From the NCBI GenBank assembly GCA_031655335.1, contig CP134226.1, forward strand, positions 1,674,001 through 1,738,000: a stretch of DNA of 64,000 nt, given 5' to 3'. A model generated the notes under the pieces. That model searched no databases. It had not been told where the DNA came from and was given only the letters and a program-made list of their open reading frames with translations. Source of the stretch: Thalassospiraceae bacterium LMO-SO8. GTDB lineage: Bacteria; Pseudomonadota; Alphaproteobacteria; Rhodospirillales; Casp-alpha2. Each line of letters opens with the position of its first letter. Within the stretch, counting starts at the first letter, position 1. Below, piece after piece: positions 22,990 through 31,702 of this stretch. Both the position numbers and the translations under genes were made by a program.

Positions 22990-24621
22990 ATGATCACGCG
23001 CGGGTTCCCCTTTGTCCTGATCTTGACCATCCTGTGGGCGGTGATGGTTGCGGTTGCGATTGCGGTGCGGCCGCTTTTGCCCGTGGATGAAACCCGCTAT
23101 CTCGCCGTCGCCTGGGAGATGTGGCAGCGCGGCGATTTCCTGGTCCCTTATCTGAATGGTGAGCCCTACAGCCACAAGCCGCCGCTGCTGTTCTGGGGCA
23201 TGCATGCCGGTTGGGCCCTGTTCGGGGTCAATGACTGGTGGCCAAGGCTGGTGGCGCCCTTGTTCGGGCTTGCGGCTCTGTTGGGGACCTGGCGGCTGGG
23301 GCGTCTGTTGTGGCCGGATCGGGCCGAGGCCGGCGCCGTGGCCGCGGCATTGGCCCTGGGGGCCCTGTTCTGGACCCTGTTCGCCTCCATGACCATGTTC
23401 GACATGCTGCATGCCTGTTTTACGGTCGTGGGCATGATCGGTCTGGTTCGGGCCGCCCGTGGGCGGCCAGTGACGGGATTTTCGGTATTCACGCTGGCGA
23501 TCGGCCTGGGCGTTCTGGGCAAGGGGCCGGCGATTTTGGTCCACCTGCTGCCCGCGGCCTTGGCCGCGCCGCTGTGGGCGCCGGCGCTCGGCTGGTCCGC
23601 CGGCTGGCGGCGATGGTATGCCGGCGTCGGGGCGGCCGTGATGGCCGGCGCCGCGATCGGGCTGGCCTGGGCGCTTCCGGCGGCGGCGGCGGGCGGCGAC
23701 GCCTACCGCGACGCCATTCTGTGGGGCCAGTCGGCCGGGCGGATGGTCGATTCCTTTGCCCATGGCCGCCCGTTCTGGTGGTTCGCGGCGATCCTGCCGG
23801 TGATGGTGCTGCCGTGGCTGATCTGGCCGGCCGCGTGGCGCGCCGTCCGCGCCGAACTGCCGGCCATGCGGGCCGACGGCGGCGCGCGCCTGGCCATGAT
23901 CTGGTTTGCCGCAGCCTTCCTGGTCTTCTCGGCGATCAGCGGCAAGCAGCCGCATTATCTTTTGCCCGAGTTTCCCGCCCTGGCCTTGCTGGCGGCACGG
24001 GCCCTCTGCGGTGCATCGGTCGGGGCGGCCGGGTTCTGGCGTCCGATCGACCGGTGGGGCCCGGCGGTATTGTTTCTATTGCTGACGGGCGTGATCGCCG
24101 GGGCTTTCCATTTCGACCTGAAGCCGTCCTGGGCGACCTCCGTCGGCGATGCGCAGCTCTGGCCTCTCGCGGTGGTTGCGATAATGGCGGTTGTGTTCCT
24201 TGTCCTGACTCGAGGCGGCGCGGCGGCCCGGACCATGGGTGTCGCGGCGTTATCCGTGGCCATGGTTGTCGGCATCCACCTGACCTTGAAGCCGCTGATG
24301 ATGGAATCGCACGACTTCCGGCCCTTCGCGAAAGCCCTCAAGGCTTACGAAGACAAGGGCCATGACTTTGTCACCTTTGGTAAATACCACGGCCAGTTCC
24401 ACTTTCTCGGCCGCTTGACGCGCCCGTTCGGGGTTGTCGATGGTCCGGCGGAACTGGAAGACTGGCTGGCGGCGCACCCCAAGGGGATGATTATCGCGCT
24501 TCATGAGGACCTGCCGGATGGTGCGCCCCCCGTCGCGCAAACGCGGTTTCGCTCGCGCCTGATCGGGGTCTGGGCGAGCGACCTTTACCCGCCGCGCCGG
24601 GAGCGGTTGAAACAGCGTTGA
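22990..24621 (+). CDS. GT39/ArnT-like glycosyltransferase
   Basis: A 543-residue polytopic membrane protein of the ArnT/PMT type. After the first helix comes LLPVDETRYLAVAWEMWQ (about residues 25-42), in which DE is the conserved catalytic pair, and then YLNGEPYSHKPPLLFW, the motif typical of 4-amino-arabinose and related lipid A or glycan transferases. ATG 22990 was chosen because AGGGG lies just upstream and the first helix begins at once; the longer open frame upstream is non-coding in character. Such enzymes transfer a sugar from a polyprenyl phosphate carrier on the periplasmic face of the inner membrane. Confidence 0.82.
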   Translation: MITRGFPFVLILTILWAVMVAVAIAVRPLLPVDETRYLAVAWEMWQRGDFLVPYLNGEPYSHKPPLLFWGMHAGWALFGVNDWWPRLVAPLFGLAALLGTWRLGRLLWPDRAEAGAVAAALALGALFWTLFASMTMFDMLHACFTVVGMIGLVRAARGRPVTGFSVFTLAIGLGVLGKGPAILVHLLPAALAAPLWAPALGWSAGWRRWYAGVGAAVMAGAAIGLAWALPAAAAGGDAYRDAILWGQSAGRMVDSFAHGRPFWWFAAILPVMVLPWLIWPAAWRAVRAELPAMRADGGARLAMIWFAAAFLVFSAISGKQPHYLLPEFPALALLAARALCGASVGAAGFWRPIDRWGPAVLFLLLTGVIAGAFHFDLKPSWATSVGDAQLWPLAVVAIMAVVFLVLTRGGAAARTMGVAALSVAMVVGIHLTLKPLMMESHDFRPFAKALKAYEDKGHDFVTFGKYHGQFHFLGRLTRPFGVVDGPAELEDWLAAHPKGMIIALHEDLPDGAPPVAQTRFRSRLIGVWASDLYPPRRERLKQR

Positions 24622-24627
24622 CGGATT

Positions 24628-25869
24628 TCAGGTTCGGGGCCGCGTGCCGGCGCTGGTCATCGCCATCAGCAGAAAATACCCGATCAGCCACCAGGACGAC
24701 CAGATCGAGAAATTGAACAAAGACGATCCCCAGAAGACGGCGGTCAGGCCGAGCTGGGCCAACGCTGCCGGGTCCGCCCATAAAAGATAGCGGCGAAAGC
24801 TGCGGGCGGCTGACCAGGCGATGGCGAAGAGGACCGGGATGAATCCGATCAGCCCGGTTTCCCCCAGAACTTCAAGAATCCAATTGTGCGGATGGGACGG
24901 CAGGGCCTCGGCCTGATAACCGGGCAGAATCTCACCGGCGCCTGCGACGCGGTTGATGACATTGATCCCATATCCGGTCCAGGGTGCCTCGGCGATCTTT
25001 CCCGCGGTGAAGTGCCATATCTGCTGACGATGGGTATCGACCAGTTGCGGCGGCATCCAGTCCCAAACGGCGGTCGACGACGGCTCGTCCGGCAGTTCAT
25101 AGACCAGGAACAGAACGGCGGCCGTCGTGGCCACGGCCCAAACCCCCCAGGCGGCAAGCCACTTTCGGTTCTTGCGCGCGGCCACGGCGAAGCTGACCAC
25201 CAAAAGCATGGTCAGCAGCCCGCCAAGGGCCGATTTGTTGACCGTGGTGATGACGAGGGAAACCAGGAGAAGTGCCGCGCCAAGGGCGGCCCACCGCCAG
25301 CCGCCGGTTTCCCGCGCGGCCACCCAGGCCAGGATCGGTGCCGCGCAGGCGCCCAGCGCGGCATAGGCCTTCGGCGCGTGGAAGGCCCAGGTCGATGGCA
25401 TATGTCCGACCTCGTCGCGGACCCACTTCAGAGATTCCGGGTAACCAAGTTGTGCCAGGATTACGATCCCGGCACCGATAAGGGAGAACAGAACAAGGGT
25501 TCGGGTTGTTTGCCGAAGCGCCCGCGCATCCCCGGCCAGGAACGCCCAAAACAGAACGCACCCGCCGATATAGGCGAGCGTCCGCGCCCAGGCTTCGAAA
25601 GACCGGAGGGGGTCGAGCGAGCCCGGAATGCTGACCGCCATGGCGGCGAAGGCGACGACGACGGCGATCCCAAAGCGCGATCTTGCGACGCCACCGGCCC
25701 GCGCGAAAATGCCGCGGTCCTGCCAGGCGATGATCAGCACGCCAACCAGCGCCGCCGCCGCCAGCCCTTGCAGCACCGCCCGGCCGGAGACCATGGCCGG
25801 GACGGTCAGGCCGATCGCGATCGCGGTCGCGTCGCGCAGCCAGGTCGAATTCGCATGATCGTCGGGCAT
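24628..25869 (-). CDS. O-antigen ligase/polymerase-like membrane protein
   Basis: A 413-residue protein with about ten to eleven transmembrane helices. The large periplasmic loop near residues 265-335 ends in GYQAEALPSHPHNWILEVLGETGLIG, and the H-N-x3-E-x3-E-x-G pattern is the hallmark of the Wzy_C/WaaL family. It would join or polymerise lipid-linked glycan in the periplasm. The ATG at 25869 was chosen; longer forms begin with a non-hydrophobic, Arg/Pro-rich stretch. It is convergent with the GT39-like gene, with six bases between them. Confidence 0.85.
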   Translation of the reverse strand: MPDDHANSTWLRDATAIAIGLTVPAMVSGRAVLQGLAAAALVGVLIIAWQDRGIFARAGGVARSRFGIAVVVAFAAMAVSIPGSLDPLRSFEAWARTLAYIGGCVLFWAFLAGDARALRQTTRTLVLFSLIGAGIVILAQLGYPESLKWVRDEVGHMPSTWAFHAPKAYAALGACAAPILAWVAARETGGWRWAALGAALLLVSLVITTVNKSALGGLLTMLLVVSFAVAARKNRKWLAAWGVWAVATTAAVLFLVYELPDEPSSTAVWDWMPPQLVDTHRQQIWHFTAGKIAEAPWTGYGINVINRVAGAGEILPGYQAEALPSHPHNWILEVLGETGLIGFIPVLFAIAWSAARSFRRYLLWADPAALAQLGLTAVFWGSSLFNFSIWSSWWLIGYFLLMAMTSAGTRPRT

Positions 25870-25970
25870 GGTGTTGAAGGGTCCGCTGAATTCCGAGTGG
25901 GGGCGGGGGTGTAAGGCCTGACCGCTGATAGCAGAAGGCCCCGCGCCGGTCCACTTGCCAGGACGCGCGG

Positions 25971-27557
25971 CTAGGTTCCCTCGCGCAGGAACGACCAGCG
26001 CACGGCCGTCTCCCGGCCTCGGTGTTCGCCGCGCAGCACGATCTGGCCGCAGCGCCGGGGCCGGGTGGGATCGCCCAGGTAGACGCTTTCCTCCAGCGCG
26101 GGCTTGGCGCCGGAACAACGGAACCGCCAACCCTTGCCGCCGGGCAGCTTCAGCAGCACGGCGTTGCCGCCCTCCAGCATCGACGCCCCCGTTTCCGGGT
26201 GCAGATGAAAGCGCAGGGTGAAGGCGCCGGCGCCGCCGACCAGGGTGTCCTTGCCCCGGAAATCGTCGCCCGCCCCCGACAGGTACAGGTCGCGGTTATG
26301 GACGATGCCGAATGCCCGGCGATAGCCGTCGTGCGCCGACTGGACCAGCGAGCTGCCTTCCCGCTCGTTGCGGCGGAACGCCATGCCGACCTCGGCCGTG
26401 CGGGACCCGTCCGTGGGCAGGGCGTCCGTGTCGTTGACGGCAAGCGTCGAATGGGCGGCGGTCGAGCGCAGCACCCGCGCCCATTCCGTGGTTTCGTCGG
26501 GATGGGCGCCGCAGTTGACGACCAGGCGATGGCGGCCCGCCGACATTTCGAAACTGAGGGCGCCGGCATGGATCCCGCCGTAACAGCCCGTATCGGCGAC
26601 CACCGTGGTGGTGCCCGCGTGCAGGCGCTCATACCCCCAATCGGGCAGGCTGGTGGGGGCCGCGCCGCGCATGCCCGCGGCATTCAGGACCGCCGCCACC
26701 GCGGGGGCGGCGCCGTTGCCGCCGCCGTTGAAGGCGGCCAGCCCCCCGTCGCCCAGCACCGTCGCCTTGACCGCCGGGGCGACCCGGGCCAGGGCGTCGG
26801 TCAGGAAATCCGGTACCGGCCGCCGCCCGGCCTTGAGCGCCCGCGCCGCCGCGACCAGCCGGCCGAGGGCGCGCAGGGCCGTTTCCGGGGCGCGCGCCCG
26901 GTGGCCGCCGTCGGCCAGGATGTCGCGGGCGACGGCGGCCCGCAGGCGGTCCAGGCCGGTGTCGAGCAGGGCGTCCAGGCCCGGCAGGCCGACGGCCCCC
27001 GCGATCAGGGCGGCCCCGGCCGTGAACGGGCCTTCGTCAAGTCCGGGGTTTTCGTTTCCGGAACGGTTGGGGCGGGCAAGGTGGCGCAACTGGGCCGCCA
27101 TGGCGGCCGCCATCTCCGCACGCAGGCCGGTGTCGGCCCCTTCCGTTACGAAGTCGATATAATTAAGCCAGGCGAGGACGCGGGCCCCCGTCACGTCGGG
27201 CGCCCAGGTCACCGGATCCCAACGGTCGTGATGGCGCAGCCAGTCGCGGATCAGGGCCTGGGCCGCCTCGCGGGCGCCGGGCGCGCTCAGGGCCGCCAGG
27301 TCGCGCAGCCAGGAAAACCCGTAAAGCTCGGCCACGGCATGGCGGCTTTTCAGGTCGGCGGCGAAGGGGTAGGGGCCCAAGGTGCGCTTGCGCGCGGCCA
27401 GCATCATCTCGCCGTTCAGGATGCCGGCGCCCTGCACCGGGTCGCCGGGCAGGGGATCGGTGGCGATGGCGTGGATTTGGGCTGGCCCGTGGCGGCGCAA
27501 CATCCTGTTGTAGATGTCGCTGCGGTAAAACACGTCGCGGGCGAACTGGAATACCAT
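25971..27557 (-). CDS. Heparinase II/III family polysaccharide lyase-like protein
   Basis: A 528-residue protein with an N-terminal helical toroid-type region (HDRWDPVTWAPDVTGARVLAWLNYIDF, RSGNENPGLDEGPF) and a C-terminal beta domain carrying ADTGCYGGIHAGALSFEMSAGRHRLVVNCG and HSTLAVNDTD. This is the usual alphaproteobacterial heparinase II/III-like form. No signal peptide is evident. The gene often lies beside rsmB in this class, as here (28 bases), so it may belong to the conserved backbone rather than to the glycan island. Natural substrate unknown. Confidence 0.83.
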   Translation of the reverse strand: MVFQFARDVFYRSDIYNRMLRRHGPAQIHAIATDPLPGDPVQGAGILNGEMMLAARKRTLGPYPFAADLKSRHAVAELYGFSWLRDLAALSAPGAREAAQALIRDWLRHHDRWDPVTWAPDVTGARVLAWLNYIDFVTEGADTGLRAEMAAAMAAQLRHLARPNRSGNENPGLDEGPFTAGAALIAGAVGLPGLDALLDTGLDRLRAAVARDILADGGHRARAPETALRALGRLVAAARALKAGRRPVPDFLTDALARVAPAVKATVLGDGGLAAFNGGGNGAAPAVAAVLNAAGMRGAAPTSLPDWGYERLHAGTTTVVADTGCYGGIHAGALSFEMSAGRHRLVVNCGAHPDETTEWARVLRSTAAHSTLAVNDTDALPTDGSRTAEVGMAFRRNEREGSSLVQSAHDGYRRAFGIVHNRDLYLSGAGDDFRGKDTLVGGAGAFTLRFHLHPETGASMLEGGNAVLLKLPGGKGWRFRCSGAKPALEESVYLGDPTRPRRCGQIVLRGEHRGRETAVRWSFLREGT

Positions 27558-27585
27558 CCGCCGATGAATAGCACCGAACGGGGCG

Positions 27586-28878
27586 CTAGGCGATACGCCG
27601 CAGGGCGGCCGCGAAAAACCCGTCCATGCCGCCGATTTCGGCCGCCATGGACGGCAGGGTGCGCAGCCAGCCTTCGGCGGAAATCATCTCGGGTGTGATG
27701 CCCGATTCGCCGGCCGCCGCCGGCGCGGTCGCGAAGCCGGGATGCCGCGCCAGGAACGCGCGGATCCGTTCCGGCCCTTCCTCGGGCTGTAGGGAACAGG
27801 TCGCGAAAACCAACAGGCCGCCGGGGCGGACCCAATCGGCCGCGCGGGTCAGCAGCCGGTCTTGCAGGTCGGCCAGCTTGGCCGTGTCCTCGGGCCGCTT
27901 CAGGTGAGGCAGGTCCGGGTGGCGGCGGATCGTTCCCGTGGCCGAACAAGGGGCGTCCAGCAAAATCGCGTCGAAGGGGGCGGGGGCGGTCCAGGAAAGG
28001 GCGTCGGCGGCCACGGTTTCCGCCCCAAGTCCCAGGCGCTCCAGATTGCGGGCGAGGGTTTCCAGGCGTTTTTCCGAACGGTCGAGGGCGGTCACCCGCG
28101 CGCCTGCCGCCGCCAGTTGCGCCGTCTTGCCGCCGGGCGCGGCGCAGAGGTCGAGAACGCTCAGGCCCGCGACGTCGCCCAACAGCCGCGCGGGCAGCGC
28201 CGCCGCCCGGTCCTGCACCCACCACGCACCCTCGGCGAATCCGGGCAACTCGGGCACGGGGGCCGCTTCGGTCAGGCGCAGGCTGCGGTCCGACAATACC
28301 GCGCCGCCCAGCCGTTCGGCCCAGCCCGCGGCATCGTCCTTGACCGTGATGTCGAGGGGGGCCGGGGTCAGGTGGCTTTCCGCGATGGCGCGGCAGGTTT
28401 CGGCGCCGTAGGCCGCCTCCCAGGCCCGCCACAGCCAGTCCGGGGTGTTGAGGCGCGCCGCGTCCTGCGCCGCCAGGGCCGCCGCGCCCTCGCGCTGAAG
28501 GCGGCGCAGCACCGCGTTGACCAGCTTGGCCAGGCGCCCCTGGCCGCGCGCGCGGGCCAGGTCCACGGCGGTGTCCACGGCGGCATGGTCGGCCGTGCCC
28601 GTGAACAGCAGTTGCGCGGCTCCCAGGCGCAGGATGTCCTGGGCCGTGCGGGCATTGGCCGGCAGGGGTTTTTCCAGGCAGGCGGATATCAGGGCGTCGA
28701 TCTGGCCCAGGCGGCGCAAGGTCGTGGCGACAAGATTATGGGCAAAGCCGCGGCCGCGCGGGTCGAGCGCCGCGAAGGCGCCGCCCGTCATCTGCTGGTC
28801 GAGGGCCTGCTTGCGGCGGATCACGCCCTGCAACAGGTCGAGGGCCGCCGCGCGGGCATCCGGGCTGTCATGGTTCAT
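27586..28878 (-). CDS. rsmB: 16S rRNA (cytosine-C5)-methyltransferase RsmB
   Basis: A 430-residue protein with an N-terminal NusB-like helical domain (about residues 8-130) and a SAM-binding catalytic domain. LCAAPGGKTAQLA marks motif I (about residues 243-255), DAPCSATG holds one conserved cysteine and FATCSLQPEE the catalytic one. It makes m5C967 in 16S rRNA. The ATG at 28878 starts directly with MNHDSPDARAAA, matching known N-termini; upstream sequence is not conserved-looking. It is divergent from the SdhAF4 gene. Confidence 0.93.
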   Translation of the reverse strand: MNHDSPDARAAALDLLQGVIRRKQALDQQMTGGAFAALDPRGRGFAHNLVATTLRRLGQIDALISACLEKPLPANARTAQDILRLGAAQLLFTGTADHAAVDTAVDLARARGQGRLAKLVNAVLRRLQREGAAALAAQDAARLNTPDWLWRAWEAAYGAETCRAIAESHLTPAPLDITVKDDAAGWAERLGGAVLSDRSLRLTEAAPVPELPGFAEGAWWVQDRAAALPARLLGDVAGLSVLDLCAAPGGKTAQLAAAGARVTALDRSEKRLETLARNLERLGLGAETVAADALSWTAPAPFDAILLDAPCSATGTIRRHPDLPHLKRPEDTAKLADLQDRLLTRAADWVRPGGLLVFATCSLQPEEGPERIRAFLARHPGFATAPAAAGESGITPEMISAEGWLRTLPSMAAEIGGMDGFFAAALRRIA

Positions 28879-28968
28879 GCCCCGGTCATGCCAGGGTGGC
28901 GCGAGGCGGGCAAGGGGTTTCAAGCGTCGGCCTTGGCGGGCGCGCGCGGATTCCGCTAGACTGCGGCC

Positions 28969-29202
28969 ATGACCGACGACAATGACAGCAAGCGCGCGCA
29001 GCGCCTGGAACGGGCGCGGGCCTTCCTTGCGGCCGGGCGCACGCAGATCGACCCCCGCCCGCAACCGGCGCCCCAGGCCGCCCCTCAGGCGCCCGTCGCC
29101 GAGGGCCCGCCCCAGACGGGCGCGGACGCCGCCAAGGCCGCGCGGCCCGACCCGACCCGCTTCGGCGACTGGGAAAAAAACGGCCGCTGCATCGATTTTT
29201 GA
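28969..29202 (+). CDS. Succinate dehydrogenase assembly factor 4-like protein (DUF1674)
   Basis: A 77-residue protein with a low-complexity Pro/Ala-rich middle and the diagnostic C-terminus DPTRFGDWEKNGRCIDF. This family in mitochondria (SDHAF4) protects the flavinated SdhA subunit during assembly of complex II; bacterial members are usually annotated DUF1674. Divergent placement against rsmB is common in alphaproteobacteria. No signal peptide is present, so it acts in the cytoplasm. Confidence 0.88.
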   Translation: MTDDNDSKRAQRLERARAFLAAGRTQIDPRPQPAPQAAPQAPVAEGPPQTGADAAKAARPDPTRFGDWEKNGRCIDF

Positions 29203-29352
29203 TCCGCTTCCGAACCGTCCGCGTTCGGGCCCGGTGGCGGGGGCTTGCTCTTGGCGCGCCGGTGGGACATTCTATGCCCTGATCGGGCGAGGACGGAGAC
29301 GCGGGCGCCGGTGATCGCCGAAAGTCCGCGCCGCAATACAAAGAATTCAGAA

Positions 29353-30717
29353 ATGGGTCTTCTCAAGGCACTGTTCGGGCTGGGCGGGACCAGCGCCAAA
29401 AAGAAATCCCGCCGCAAGGGGAAACGGGTCGGCGGCGGCTTCGTGCCGACCGAAATGTCGGGCTCGGCGGCCAGCATCGTGCTGACCGATATCGACGGCG
29501 CCGGCGGCGACAAGATCACCGAAAACCTGGCCGACATCTTCGGCGCCATTTCCGACGTCGCCGTCTACCGGCGCACCCAGGCGATCAAACTCAACCCCAA
29601 GGCCCCCCTGTTCAACGCCTTGCAGGAAGGGGTCCGCACGGGCGCGGAATGGTTGCGCGAGGAAGAGGCGGATCTGTTGGTCTGGGGCGGCACGGTCGAT
29701 CTCGGCACGGCGGTCGAACTGCGCTTTCTGCCCGTGGGCGCCGCCGAAGGGGCGGTCAGCACGTTCGGGCCGCTCGACCATCTGACCCTGCCGATCCCCA
29801 TGCCGCGCGACCTGTACAAGCTGATCCTGGTGTCGGCCATGGGGGCGCTTTTGCCCGTGCACCGGGGGGCGCGCAAGAAACTGGCGGCCGTGCTCGAGGG
29901 CGAGATGAAGGATATGGAGAAGGTCTGGGACAGCCCGCCGCATCTGGAGCCGCCGCACCTGGCGTCCTGCCTGACCTGCTACGGCAACGTCTGTCTGTCC
30001 CTGTGGCGGGTCGGGGCCAAGAAGTATCTGGCCAAGGGGCTCAAGGCCTATCAGGAAGCGGTCAAGACCATCGACAAGTCGGAAGACCTTTTGCAATGGG
30101 CCCTGGCGCAGAACCATTTCGCCGACGGCCTGCAGATGAAATCGACCCAGGACGCGGACCCGGACGCCCTGGCCGCCGCCGCGGCGGCCTACCGCGAGGT
30201 CGCCGACGCGCTTGGCCGCGACAACTATCCCAACGAATACGCGCTCGCGCTCATCAACATGGCCATGGTGCTGTACAAGATCGGCAACAAGGAAACCACG
30301 CCGGCGCGGCTCAAGGAATCGGCCCAGGCCTTTGAAAGTGCCTTGGCCGCCTTCGACGTGGAATTGAACCCCGGGCGCTGGGCCGAGGCCATGAACGGCT
30401 ACGGCACGGTCATGCTGGCGCTCGCCGAACGGGCCCAGGGCCCGGAACTGGCGGCCAAGGCGGTCGACGCCTTCAAGCAGGCGCTCGACATCCGCAAGAA
30501 GGAACTGGTGCCGTTGTTGTGGGCGCAGACGGCCAACAACCTGGGGGCCGCCTGCTTTGCGCTCGCCAAGCGGCAGCCGTCGCCGCAGCTGGTCGCCGAC
30601 GCGCAGAAATACTTTTCCGGGGCGTCGGAAATCTACCGCGCCGCCGGCAACCAGAAGCGCGTGATCGTCATCGAAAAGAACCTTCAGCGCGTCAAGCAGA
30701 TGGCGCGCGGGGCTTAA
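29353..30717 (+). CDS. TPR-repeat protein of unknown function
   Basis: A 454-residue protein. A basic N-terminal segment (AKKKSRRKGKR at about residues 14-24) is followed by a domain of about 150 residues with alternating strands (IVLTDIDGAGGDKITENLADIFG, LLVWGGTVDLG), which resembles a nucleotide- or FlgO-like fold. Five or so helical TPR-type repeats run from about residue 190 to the end (YLAKGLKAYQEAVKTI, YALALINMAMVLYKIG, WAQTANNLGAACFALA). The start ATG is the one right before GLLKALFG; upstream codons do not look coding. It may be a scaffold. No specific role can be assigned. Confidence 0.7.
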   Translation: MGLLKALFGLGGTSAKKKSRRKGKRVGGGFVPTEMSGSAASIVLTDIDGAGGDKITENLADIFGAISDVAVYRRTQAIKLNPKAPLFNALQEGVRTGAEWLREEEADLLVWGGTVDLGTAVELRFLPVGAAEGAVSTFGPLDHLTLPIPMPRDLYKLILVSAMGALLPVHRGARKKLAAVLEGEMKDMEKVWDSPPHLEPPHLASCLTCYGNVCLSLWRVGAKKYLAKGLKAYQEAVKTIDKSEDLLQWALAQNHFADGLQMKSTQDADPDALAAAAAAYREVADALGRDNYPNEYALALINMAMVLYKIGNKETTPARLKESAQAFESALAAFDVELNPGRWAEAMNGYGTVMLALAERAQGPELAAKAVDAFKQALDIRKKELVPLLWAQTANNLGAACFALAKRQPSPQLVADAQKYFSGASEIYRAAGNQKRVIVIEKNLQRVKQMARGA

Positions 30718-30773
30718 GGGCCCGGACAGGGCAGGCGCGGCGGGAGGACGAAGCCCCCCGCCTTCATCCCACA

Positions 30774-31502
30774 TCAGTCGTCGGTCGCGACCGCCAGCTT
30801 GCCGGTCACGCCGTGCTTGTCGATCAGGTTCTGCACCAGACCGCTTGAAATCGCCTCGGCGATGAAGGCCTGGACCACGGCCTTCAGCGCCGGCTTGCCG
30901 TGGCGCGTACCGATGGCCTGCTTGACCGAGGTGTAGCGACCCGGCAGCAGGCGCGTGCCCGGCATGTCCTTGGCGTTGTCGCGCAGCGCCGGGACCAGTC
31001 CGGCCAGGGCGTCCAGCTTCTCCCGCTTGAACAGCTCGAAGGCGCCCGGCAGGCCCTGGGCACGGACGAGTTCGGCGTGCTTCAGGGTGCGCGAGAGGTA
31101 CAGGTCATAGGCGGCCCGTTCCGACACGGCGATCTTCACGCCCGGCGCGTCCACGTCCTCGACCTTCTGAAACGGCGAGGCGTCGGGCACCAGATAGGTC
31201 GCCTCGATCTGCACATAGGCGTTGCAGAAATCGATGACCTCGGCCCGCTTGGGCTCGATGGCGATCAGGCCGATGTCCCATTCGCCGCGTTCCGCCGCGT
31301 CGGCGACCTCGCCCGGTGTGGCGAAGGTATCGTACTGCACCTGGACGCCCAGCTTTTCGGCGATGCCGGCCGCCATGTCGGGGGCGATGCCTTCCGGGTC
31401 GCCGGTGGATTTCTTGCCGGTGACCAGCAGGATGTTGCCCAGGTTGATTCCGACGCGCAGGACCTTGGGGTCCAACAGATCGGCGATGGCGTCTTTCGTC
31501 AT
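30774..31502 (-). CDS. Family 3 solute-binding-type protein without signal peptide
   Basis: A 242-residue periplasmic-binding-protein fold of the amino-acid type. The N-terminal lobe (VLRVGINLGN, GIAPDMAAGIAEKLGVQVQY, GEWDIGLIAIEPKRAE) and the hinge return are normal. The mature-like sequence begins at the start codon with no export signal or lipobox. No ABC permease or ATPase adjoins it. The protein is probably cytoplasmic, perhaps an orphan sensor-like or enzyme-like PBP (some cyclohexadienyl-dehydratase-like proteins look similar). AAAGGG lies just before the ATG. Fold confident, role unknown. Confidence 0.72.
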   Translation of the reverse strand: MTKDAIADLLDPKVLRVGINLGNILLVTGKKSTGDPEGIAPDMAAGIAEKLGVQVQYDTFATPGEVADAAERGEWDIGLIAIEPKRAEVIDFCNAYVQIEATYLVPDASPFQKVEDVDAPGVKIAVSERAAYDLYLSRTLKHAELVRAQGLPGAFELFKREKLDALAGLVPALRDNAKDMPGTRLLPGRYTSVKQAIGTRHGKPALKAVVQAFIAEAISSGLVQNLIDKHGVTGKLAVATDD

Positions 31503-31539
31503 GTTCCGTCCCTTTAAGTCTTTTGATTTATGGCGATGG

Positions 31540-31559
31540 GCCCGGCGTCGGCGCCGGGC
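31540..31559 (-). promoter_or_regulatory. Leader hairpin before the solute-binding gene
   Basis: A perfect 8-bp stem GCCCGGCG-TCGG-CGCCGGGC lies 38 bases upstream of the start at 31502. No U-run follows on either strand, so it is not a typical terminator. It may be a leader structure; function unknown. Confidence 0.35.
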
Positions 31560-31637
31560 GGTCCCGGACGATGCGCGATCCGGCCCCGGAAATCAATAAA
31601 TGCCAAAATCAATGTCGCCGGGTTCGGGCGGATGCAA

Positions 31638-31668
31638 AAGAAAGGGGCGGAACCCGAAGGTTCCGCCC
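31638..31668 (-). terminator. Rho-independent terminator (minus strand)
   Basis: A perfect 10-bp stem GGGCGGAACC-CGAA-GGTTCCGCCC (31645-31668), followed on the minus strand by CTTTCTTTTGC, lies about 35 bases after the stop of the ketopantoate reductase-like gene. Confidence 0.8.
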
Positions 31669-31702
31669 TGCAAGGTGGAAGGAAACAAATAAGTTGCGGC
31701 GC

